From Nyssa sinensis (taxonomy: Eukaryota; Streptophyta; Magnoliopsida; Cornales; Nyssaceae), in contig CM018052.1 of NCBI GenBank assembly GCA_008638375.1, positions 30,698,239 through 30,762,238 on the forward strand: DNA of 64,000 nt. The letters are read 5' to 3'. Positions 48,781-60,700 of this stretch are shown here, in pieces. Position 1 is the stretch's first letter; every line of letters begins with the position of its first letter. The translations under genes were made by a program, and so were the position numbers. The notes beneath the pieces were generated by a model. It did not search any database. It saw only the letters and a list, made by a program, of their open reading frames with translations, and had not been told where the DNA came from.

Positions 48781-51700
48781 GAATGTCTTACATCGTTCAT
48801 TTGTAGCCCCTCTGTGCGGTCTATAAGGCTCTAGTTCCCCCTCTCCTTAATATCTGGGTTTTAAGGAGTTGAATAGGCTGGGCCTTACAAGTGGTATCAG
48901 AGCCAAATTGGGCTAATCTTTCGGCATGCCGAGTGTCCAGTTGCCATGGTTTAGGAGGTGTTTTGGAATGTCCCACATCATCCATTTGTGGCCCCTCTGT
49001 GCGGTCTATAAGGCTCTTGTTTCTCCTTTCTTTAACAGCTTGGGTTTTAAGGAGTTGAATGAGCTGAGCCTTATAAGATATATATATATATATAGTTATA
49101 TATATAACTATTAAGTAAGATAAAATTTCAAGTTTCAACTATTTACTAACAAGTAACAAATTAGAAAATAATTGCCTCACCCAAACCAAAAATAAAAATA
49201 AAAATCAACAAGTAACAAGTTAGAAAAATACCATATCTGTCCTACATTACATAGAATTAAAGTATAGATTAATAAATAAGTATAAATAATAATATAAAAT
49301 GATTATATTTTATACATTAATACACATTCATTACTTGTATACATAATTAAATTATAGTATACATTAATGCGTATATGTTAATGAATAATCATTTAATTGT
49401 ATGCATTAATATTTAATAAGTATTAATCTATATACATTAATTTTCTACAAAATTTATACATTAATTTTGTGTGTGTGTGTGTATATACATTAATTGTTTT
49501 ACTTATAAAAAAAAATGTACATTAATTATTTAAAATTAAAGTGTAGAACAATGTTTTAAAACCCGGACCGGACCGGACCAGCCGGTTCAACCGGTTGAAC
49601 CGTCGACCGGTCCACAAAACGGTCCGGTTTAACCCATAAACCCGTTTTAAGTTCAAAATCGTTCAACCGGTTCTTGGCTGCAATTTTTTTTTTTTTTTGT
49701 ATATTCAAAATCTCAAATTTCATTCAATTTTTTGGCTGAATTTTGGCTAAGTTGAGTTGGTATTTGACAGAATTTATTTTGGATTGTATTTAAAATTTTA
49801 AACCCTTGAAGTTTGAAACTCCAGTATTATATATTTGTATCATGTGGTATTTTATTTTATTTTATGCATGATTATTAGTGTTTATATCTTCTTCTTTTTT
49901 TCATGTAGTTGAAGACTAAATTATTGGATTATTCTTGGATTGGATGTTAAAATGATTTTTGTTATGGTCCTTACGATTATGGAAGAATGACAATGAAGTT
50001 TTAACTTTCAATATTATAATAAAATATGTCTACTATACTTTTTTCATTTTTTTCTTGAAGTTTTACATATTAAGAAAATTCATATTTTGTAAAAATTTTT
50101 TATATAATTTTTAGTAATTTTTGTATAATTTTTTAAATTTAAAATATCAATAATATGTATTATTAAATTTATTAATTACATAATTATGACATCACGGTTT
50201 GATTCCGGTTGACCCAACGGTTGAACCGATAATCCGTAACCCAGACATTTTTCCAGTTCGATGAACGATCTGGGTCTGAAAACATTGGTGTAGAATACTA
50301 AAATCAAAGAAATGGGAAAAAATGGAAATGGGCTGGCCATGTACCCCGCGGGTCATGCCGATGAGCTGTGTTGGGCTGGGCTTTTGGAACTTTGGCACAA
50401 ATAGATGTCCCGGCCCGTTGGCATTAATGGGCCTTGAGTTAACAGACTGTACCATACCCTGACCGACCCATTTGACACCTCTAATCATACAAAGTTACTC
50501 CTGATGATCTCAAAGATTACCCCAGATTCTAAATTATAAGAAAATTCTTTATGTTTGTGTCAAATAGTTTTACGGTGATAATTTATCCTCCTCCTTAAAC
50601 GTATGTATTTTTTCTGGTTTAGATTCACATCTAGTTGTTCTCAAAATTATGCTAATATTCTTCAAACTACATCAATTATCTTCTTATAGTATTCTAACTA
50701 TAGTTTTATAATAATAGATGTGAACATTTGTTATTGAGGCTTCAAATTTCTTATTGAGCGTTTGATTTTTTGAAAAAAGAAGATGTAATTATAATAATAA
50801 AGAAATGGTGCAACTCAGTCTTCCAATATCCTCTTACCTTGACGATCTTAATTATTAGAGCCCTTAATCTGGTTAGCCACTTACTACTTGTGTGTTTTGA
50901 ATTCTGAAACCTGAACCACCATTTTAAGGCACTGGTTGGGATGATAACAGGGCCTGGTTTGGGTCAGGGATCCCTACCCCGCTTAAAAAGACTCCTCACA
51001 GGGGGGGGTGCGGGGTGTTCCTGACCTGCCTTGTTGATGGGTACGTTATATTATCCCACCCTGTCTAGTATATTTTTACCTGTCCTATATTCCCATTGGG
51101 GGCAGGGACCTGGATACCCAAGTCAAATTGCCATTCCTATGTACTAGAATTCCTTTCCTTTTTCTTTTTTTTTTTTATCAAAATAACACTTGAAAAAAAA
51201 AAAAAACCTTAAAAAATTTTACTTCCTTGCTGCCTTCGTTAACAGTTTGCGTTTTTACACACCTAATTCTAGCTATCCTGTGGGTTAATACACCAACAAA
51301 ACCATCCCTAAGTCCCAGTTGGTCAATTTTCTACACCCCTGTCATGCCTTTCCAGCAAATTAGTAATGCACCTTTTATATGCTAGCATGTCAAATTCTAG
51401 TTTATCCATGCTCTGGAGTGTTGTTCCCAAGGCCATCCAACCTAAGGCCCAGTTGGTCAATTTTCTACACCGCCTGTCATGCCTTTCCAGCAAATTAGTA
51501 ATGCACCTTTTATATGCTAGCAAGTCAAACTCTAGTTTATCCATTTTCTGGAGTATTGCTACCCACTATTGCACTCCAATTGAATTTGTTTTATTGATTC
51601 ACTAATCAAATTTGATATGTGACCAAACCTATATTTCATTTTTTTCCCATTTAAAGTGACAAAGTGTATCCCCATTGCAGGCATGTAAAGCCAAGTATGA

Positions 51701-54700
51701 CGACTTGCAACAACGTTATTCTGGCTGCACGTGAGTAGAATTGTTTTATTTTTTAAAATTTAGTAATATGAATGATGGACTTAATTATTGGCATTGCTGT
51801 TACAACCTGTTATTAAATACTGTTATACTATTATTGTGTGTATATATGTATTGCCTATACCTGTGGGGAGTATTTCAGTACATTATGTGCAACAATTCAA
51901 CTCAATAAAGTCTTATTCCAATTATTTGGGGTCACCTGCATAAGTCATGTCTCGCCATTCCATTCTATTTATAACCATTCCTGCAATTAAACCACTTATT
52001 GTCATATCTTTTTTTACTATCTCTACCAAAGTTAATATTAGTCGCCCTCACTCTAACACAATCCTTGATCTGAACCTTCTCACTCTTCTTTACTGGTGCA
52101 TAAACCGGTCTTCGTTGTACATGGTCATGCCACTTTAACCGGTTTTCTCTTATTTTGTCTCCTATAAGTTCTACTCCTACTATCTTATGAATATATTCAT
52201 TTTTAGTTTTATCTTTTCTTGTCTTAACGTATATAGATCTCAACATTCTCATTTCGATTACACTCATTTTATTGATATGTTATTTTTATAGTATTTATCT
52301 TTCAATTTTAAAACTGCATCAATAATACTGGCACAAATTGAGGTCTTATAATGCTTGGTGACTCAATGTTTGGCTTGAAGTATGATCAGGGGAAGGGGGA
52401 ATTTTGCTCTAATGGTAGGCCCACCTCGAAGTCCATCTTGCCATTCTATATTTGCAATTGGATGCCAAGTTGGGCTTGAAGTATTCTCCTTACCTAGATT
52501 AATTTGAGGACTGTTGCACTTTTTCACATGCTGTGGCCAATAGTAACCAGTGAAGACTATGATCTAACAAAGAAAAAGATAAAGAAAATAGAGAAGAGAG
52601 AGAGAGAGAGAGTTTTATTGCTGCTCAATACTCATTTTCCTACATCATAATACACATGGTAGGCCCACCTCGAAGTCCATCTTGCCATTCTATATTTGCA
52701 ATTGAATGCCAAGTTGGGCCTGAAGCATTCTCCTTAACCTAGTTTAATTTGAAGATTGTTGCACTTTGTCACGCGCAGCACATGATGTGGCCTGTAGTAA
52801 CCAGTGAAACCTTTGATCTAACAAAGAAAAAGATAAAGAAAATGGAGAAGAGAAAGAAAGTTTTATTGCTGCTTAATATTCATTATCCTACAACTTAATA
52901 CAATAAGAAAATAAAAGAACCCTTTATAGTAGTAGGATTAAACACAAAAGCAAAAAACTAAACTACCCTTAATAATACTCTTAACACTCCCCCTCAATCT
53001 CACGATGCAGCAAACAATAGCATTTAGAGTTTGTCGAGAAAAAAGATGAAGCGTAGAATCATGTGAGATTTTGTAAAGAAGTCAACCAATTGCCAGGTGG
53101 AAGGGAGAAACGGAAGAGCAATTGTGCCAAGTTGAAGATGATGACGCACAAAATGACAATCAATCTCCGTGTGTTTGGTATGCTCATAGAAGATAGAGTT
53201 GTGTGCACTTTGAATGATGCTCTTGTTTTCACAATACATGAGAATAGGATCAGGCAAAAAAAAGTCAAGATTAGCAAGCAACTACCATAACCATACAATC
53301 ACGGTCGTAGTAGTAGCCATGGCATGATACTTAGCTTCAACAGAAGAATAAGTTACAACGGTCTATTTCTTACTTTTTCAAGAAATAAGAGAATCACTAA
53401 AAAAAACACATAATCCAATAGTAGACTTTCTATCTACAAAATCACTAGCCCATTTAGTATCAGAATAAGCACGAAGCTCCCAAGAAGAGGAGGAAGAAAA
53501 CAATAAAGTATGATACATTGTACCACAAAGATAACGGATGATGTGTAGAATAACAACACAATGAATGGTGGTAGGAAAAGAAACAAATTGGTTGACAATA
53601 TGGATAACATATGTACTGTCAGGTTGTGTGACAGGAAATTAAATTAAGCTTCCAACAATAGTGCAATATGATATAGGATCAAACAAGGGAACATTGTCAG
53701 AAGAAGAGTAACGAACATTGAGCTCTAATGGTGTCTCAACGGTTCAAGTGTCTGTTAGATGAGCTCGATGGATGACATCGGATGCATACTTGGACTGAGA
53801 TAGAAGATAACCTTTAGAAGAAGAGGTAACGTCAATACCCAAGAAATAACTTAGAGATCCCAAATCTTTCCTCTCAAAGTGGTCATGCAACTGTAATTTC
53901 AACAACTCTATCCCAATTGTATCATCAACATAAAGTAAAAGAATAATACAACCCACAGAAATTGATTAAAGGAAAAGAGCCGAATCAGAGAACTTGTCAA
54001 ACCAAACTCTTCGAGCCTGTTTAAGACCATATAACGCATTCCATAGTTTACAGACCTCACTAGGATTGTGAGGAAGGCCAGGAGGTTGAACCATGAAAAC
54101 TTCTTCAACCAAGTCCCTGTTAAGAAAGACATTTTTAACATCCATCTAATAAAGATTCCCCTGCCGAATAGCAACCACTACAATCATAGTGCGAACTATA
54201 GTCATCTTAGCAACAGGAGCAAATGTCTTCCCATAGTCAATGTCATATTCATGAGTAAACCCATTGGCCACCAATCGAGCCTTATACCGTTCTACAGAAC
54301 CATCCGATCTAGTCTTGATCTTATACACCCAATTATAGCCAATTGCACGTTTACCAGATGGTAAGGACATTAATTCCCACGTGTTAATCTTGTGCAATGC
54401 AGAAAACTCCTCATCTATAGCCCATTTTCAAAGATGATTGAGAACCACCTCCTTATAGAAGGTAGGTACATATAGAGAATGAATAGAAGTTAAGAAAGAA
54501 CAATAATTAGCAAAATAACAAGAATTAGAGAAACCAAACCTATCATGATACTTACGACTGTGCTTAGGATAGCGAGGAGCAGAATCCACGTCCTCATAAC
54601 TTGATTGAAGAGCAGGGGAGAGAAGTGGAGATGTTGTACCTATAGAAGAATCAATTGTGTTTCTGCAAGAATAGGTATGAATGATAGGAGGACGATTAAT

Positions 54701-57700
54701 AGAAGAAGTAGAAGAGCGAGAGACATCATATCATGTACATAAAAGTGAGAAGGAACAATGTCAGATCAAGATAAATAAGATCTAATTTGTGCAAAGTGTG
54801 AGAACTAGAGGGAATAAAGAAAAAAAGAATATGTTCGAGAAAAACTACATTGCAAGACGTAGAGTTTGTTAGCAATAGGATCATCGCAATGGTACTCTTT
54901 TTGTCCCTCACCATCTAGGAAGTATGGACATTATATTTTGCTTCACGTATCCGTTTCGGATATGGACACGCGAAAAAGGAGTGACTAATTTTTTTGAATT
55001 TTGGACACGTCGGGATATGTTTCGGACACGTCTTGGACATGTTTTTGGATTTTTTTTATTTTGGATTTTTTTTTGAATTTCTCTCTTCTTCGTCACTATT
55101 TTTTTTTATACATATACATAAATATATATAGTAGTTAACAAATTTGTTTTGAAATTTGAATCATGAATGTTGTGATTATTAAATAAAACTCTTAAATTTT
55201 TATTTAATGAATTTTTTATGTTGATATATTAATAATATTTACGTGATTTGTGTATTTTTATTCCGATTTTGATTGAAATGTTATTAAATTTGTATTATAT
55301 AGTCATATAAAAAATAAAAAATGTATATTCAACGTGTCTTCAACGTATTCGTGTCATACTTTTTTTAAAAATGTCATGTTCGTGTTGTCGTATTCGTATC
55401 TTGTGTCCATGTTTGTGCTTAGTTCACCATAACCAAGAAATACACATTGTTAAACGAGTAGAAAGTTTGGTATGAATAACTTTAGAAAGGAGGACAAAAC
55501 ATGTACAACTAAACACACATAATGAGAAGTAATTAGGAGGTTGACCACACAATCTCTCAAAAGAATAGACTCCAGAAGTGAGGATGGAAGGAATGCGATT
55601 AATCAAATGAATTGTTGTAATAATAGCTTCACTCGAAAAAGTACTACGGGCATTAGCAGGTAAGAGAAGAGAACGAATGGTCTCCATAATGTGCCTATGT
55701 TTACGCTCAAGTACAGCATTCTGTTTAGGAGTTTCAACAAAGAGGATTGTTGGATGGTGCCATCAGAATTTAATCAATTGAGAAAATCATTAGACAAGTA
55801 TTCTCCTCCTAAAACACATCTAAAGCATTTATTAATAGAAGAGTACTGAGTAACAATCATAACACGAAAAGCTGTAAAAATGGAAAAGAATTTGGAATGA
55901 CACTTCATAAGATAAATCCAACAATAGCAAATGCAATCGTCAATAAAAGAAACATAATATCTAGACCCTCCTTTGGTAGGAATATGAGCAGGTTCCATAC
56001 ATCAGAAGGAACAAGGTTGAATGGAGAAAAAGAAACAGCAGAACTTTTATTAAAAGGTAATGTAATAAATTTTTTCAATTTGCAAGAATTACAATATGAG
56101 ATTTGATGACAATCCAAAGTACCCAGACTATTGGTGGAAACTAAAAAATGTAAACAACTACGGGAAATGTGTCCAAGGTGAAAATGCCACAAATAAAAAT
56201 TAGAAAACTTTGGATTCAAATGGAAACAAGTCAAATCAACTGAAAAAGCAACAACAACTGAAACATGCAACTCTTCCAACAAATAGAGTCTTCCCTATCT
56301 ACGGCTTGTCCCAATCAGCTTTTTGGACGGAGAATCTTGCACAACATAATTAGAAGAAAAGTGAACTAGAAAGTCAGAATCAAAAAACCGACTAACAAAG
56401 TTTAAATTTAAAGTACTTTGAAAAATATAATAGATATCAGGAAGAGATAATTGGGGAGAAGCAATAGATCCAATGCTTGCCAGCTATGAAGCACGAACAT
56501 TCTATTTTGTCTCACGTGTCTTTGTGGGACATCAACACTCTCAGACACTTTCCAGACGTGTCGAACATGCGAAAAAAATGTTCAGTTTTATTGGGAATTT
56601 CGAACACGTTTCAGACATTTTCTATTTTTTCTTCTTTTTTTCCTCCTCTTTAGTTCTTTTTTTGGTTACATATGCATATATGTATTCTATGTAATACTTA
56701 ATAAATTTATTTTGAAACTTGAATTGGATATTGATAATTAAATAAAAAAAAAGTTTTGAATTTTTGTTTAATGACTTTGTTATTTTAATGTCCTAATAAT
56801 ATTTTGTGATTTGTGTGTTTTTATACCAATTTTGATTAAAAAAAAGAAAGGTTAGGTTTTTATTATATGGTCATACAAAAATATAAGAAATTTATATATA
56901 TTCAACGTGTTCTTGATGTGTCCGTGTTCTACTTTTTTGTAAAATGACGTGTTTACGTATCTGTGTGTGTCGTATCCGTATCCATGCTTCTTAGGTTGCC
57001 TGAGACATAAGAGTGTCATTGGCAGCTAGGACAGATACAGAAGGTGGGGAAAATGTAGATACAAATAAAGAGGGATCACTAGTCATGTGATGTGTGGCAC
57101 TTGAATCAAATACCCACGTGGTTCAAGATATGCTTGAAGGCCCTGATGAGAATGAACCTATAGAAGGGGAGGTTGAAATTGCATTAGACTAATGAGTAGT
57201 GAGAAGCTTTTGTTATTGTTCAACGATCAAATATAGAGGAGTCGATGTAGAGGGCTCATCCACTCGAGATGCAACAGCTGCAGTGTGGTATAAAGGACTG
57301 CACTTGCTCTCTTATTCACTAGCTTAGGGCACTGGGCCTTCCAGTGATCATTTTCACGACAGAAACTACACTCATCAGTACCCACACGGATTCTCTGCTT
57401 ATGCTGAGTGCTAGTCTATGGCTTGGGTGTAACAACTAACATTGCTTGTGTAGCTAGAGGAAGAAGACCTTTTTTCTGGAAGAGCCTTGACACGCACTCC
57501 TCTGCTAGAAGCTCATTAACCACTGAATCCACCAAGGGAAGTGGACTACTATGAAGAATAGACCCACGAAGTCCCTCAAAGTCGTCTCTAAGTGCTATAA
57601 AATATTGTGCTAATCTCTGCTCCTACCTATAAGTACTAACTCATTAGAGCTTAACCCACTCAATAAGAGCTAGCTCATCCCAAAATACAGTCATAATTGA

Positions 57701-60700
57701 AAACTCCGAAATGCTCTTATCACTTTGTCGAGTAGCTCAGATGCCATATTCTAACAAATACATCTTAGCAAAATTAGATTGCACAAACAACCTGGATAAA
57801 TGCTCTCAAATTTCTTTAGATGTGTCAAACTTGGCCAAATGAACTCCAATTGACTAATCAACCGAGTTATTTATCTAAGTAATAATTTTTGCATTGTTAA
57901 CTTCCAAGTTAGACAACAACTGATCATAATTTTCACTCTTGGTATCGCTTGGAACTTTCATAACGCAGTAATGGAGCCCCACATATTGTTACCTAGCAAA
58001 AAATTCTTTATAACATATGCCCAATAGGCATAATTATTCCTTATTAACTTCACACTACTAGCTTGAAGGAAATCAAAATTACCACTTGTCATATTCAATT
58101 AGAAAATAGGGGAAAATAATGAAGAAAAGGTTATGAATGAACAATCTAGCCAACTAAGAGAAATTTGCTATAAATCCAACTTGAAACCAATGTCCATTGT
58201 CAATAATCAACTCAAAACACCAGTTTCAGAATGATTGAAGAGCTAATAGTATGAACAGCACCAAATTGGACACCCATGGAACTAAACCAACATACTGATC
58301 TTCACAAAACTCTAACTAAAAACGATCCAAATGAGCATAAACTGCATAAGCATACCTCTTCTAGGCCAAAATGCACCCTTTAGGACTGATTAGAAGAAAC
58401 AAATCCTTCAAAAAAGGTTCAAATTGACAAATTGCAAAATCGAACTCCTTTTTCTAAATTTTTTTAAAAAAACACATTACAAAAATTGAAAACCCCATTA
58501 AATGGCCTCTAAAAATTCCAAAAAAATAACCAAAACAATCCTCAAGCAAAACCGATCTAGACCATGTGGTTCACTGCTAGAGTTTGATGATGTCAGCGAT
58601 CGAGTAGCAAGCTTTAGACTATTCCATGTTGTCCGCAATGTTTTTTTCAAAGATGCCACGCTTGCTTGAGGCTCTAATATCATGAAAATTTTGATTTGAC
58701 AAAGGAAAAAATAAAGAAAATAAAGAAGAGGGAGATTTATTGCTGCTCAATACTCATTATCCTATAGCTTAATACAATAAGAAATTAAAAGAACCCTTTA
58801 TAGTAGTAGGGTTAAACACAAAAGCAGAAGACTAAACTACCCTTAATAATACAAAATAATTCTACGGAGGTACATTCTGTGGAAGATTACGTTAGCTTTC
58901 ATCAAGACCTAAATCTAGATTTAAGCCCATTTTGTTTGCATACAAGTTTTTTTTTTCCTTTCCTTTCTTTTTTCCTTGTTGAATGCTTAGCAAAACATCA
59001 ATTCAGTTGACCGTGTACGAACCAAGACACCAATCTTCAAAAAACACACATCAAAATTGGTCAGGGCAGAGGTCACAGAAGGTGTTTCATGGTGGCAACT
59101 AGGTTTAACGTGTGAATTCCTGACGTATGAAGCCTTTCTTAATTTTTGTTCCTTTCCAACCTCTTTATTGATTCAAGCGTCATTTTTTTGGGAACAGTCT
59201 ATGAATCTGTTGCTGCTACTTTTGACAAAATCTTGTTTTATTTAATAAATAAATGAGCAAAATGAATATGAAATTTACTATATTCTAGATTTGGAATATT
59301 TAGAATTCAACCTTGTACTAACAAATGTCTTCTTCTGGTGCCTTGATGTTTTGCTTCTTAGAGCTTGGTTCGAAGAGCTAAGAAAGCGACGAGTTGCCGA
59401 GTTGAGGCGAGAATTGGAGAAATCTGAAGACTCAATTGGGTTAGCAAATAATTTGTCTTAAGTTGCTATTCTATCAAAGAACCCAAGTAATAATTTAATT
59501 ATTATATTATGACAAAGCTGCGTCCATCTCTGTTCCCTGAGAAAAATTTTGACGATTCCAATGCATCTTAACCTTTCCTCTTGCCTTCTTTCTTTTTTAA
59601 GATTATGTTATTTGGATTTAGGCATTTAAAAGTTAAAAACAGTTGAATTTAGAAGAAGGTTCTATGGAGCCACAAAAGCTTGAGTATGGTTTTGAATCAG
59701 GGAAAGTTTAGAGAAGAGAAAAAGAATTTGAATTTGACGTTCAGTCATTCCATGATGTGCCCGATGACTTGAAATTATCTGATCACCAATTGAAAATTGA
59801 AGTACATCTAGTATAGTTTCTATATATGCAGCGTGCTCATTTTTTTCATGATACATCTAGTTCTGTACATCTAACCCCCTCTAGACCCCACAATGGCAGG
59901 AGCCTGGCTAACCTTTTTTTTACCATGACATGAAAGTCATGCTGATTCATTGATGGTCCTATTGTATTCCATGTAATTTGTAGTCTTATAGCTTGCATCC
60001 TTTATTTGAAGTTTACTCAATATTTTCAATTTCAGGTCTCTCGAGTCAAAGCTTGAAAGTCTCAAGGCCGAGAAAGGAGATTACAGTCGGGTTGATTATA
60101 GCTCCAGCCAGACAGAATCACCTGTACCTTTACTGAAATTAGAGCAAGTTGAATCTTCTGCTAAAGAGTCATCCAAGGATGGACTATCTGCTGGCAGTTT
60201 CACACAGGATACCAGGACAAACTGGTCACCTGATTGTCATATTCCGGCAATAGCCTCAGCTGCAGAGATGGAGACAAAGCTGGAAGTTTCAGTGTCTTTT
60301 GAGCAGGAGAAACTTTTTAGCATTAGGAAACACGCACAGACTAGCAATGAACAAAGGGGGACTCTCCGGAAGAGGAGAGGGAAGAGAAAGAGGAAGGATT
60401 GTAATAGGGAGCCCAAAGAGGGGAGCATCGGAGGGAGTGAGAATTTGGGTTCAACAAATGTTGGAACCACCTCTCAGTATAAGGAAAATTCAACCAGTGA
60501 ATGTGCTCAAACGATCAGATCTTCCAGTGTAAATGATTACAATAAAGGTTCAAGTAGAGGCGGAAATGATGATTTGATGAAGCTTTTAAATTCTTTAGAG
60601 GAGAATGGAAATGCAGCCTTGGTCTTTCGACATCGGCTTGACAGCCAGGTAATGAAAATCTTATATGCTTCAAAACTTCTTCTCTCTACATTGTGAAAAA

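Larger units (their letters stand above)
52805..58853 (-). mobile_element. Ty1/copia LTR retrotransposon in gene 2 intron 2, with two nested MITEs
   Basis: The 3' LTR is 52805-52987 and the 5' LTR 58683-58853; they share TTTATTGCTGCT, AAAAGAACCCTTTATAGTAG and AAACTACCCTTAATAATAC. On the - strand TGATATTAGAGCC follows the 5' LTR, a degenerate tRNA-Met primer-binding site. TTGAGGGGGAG precedes the 3' LTR as polypurine tract. The 5' LTR lacks the last bases (CTCTTAACA on +), and no target duplication is seen. Inside lie gag, CCHC, integrase, RT and RNase H remnants. It is antisense to gene 2. Confidence 0.88.
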
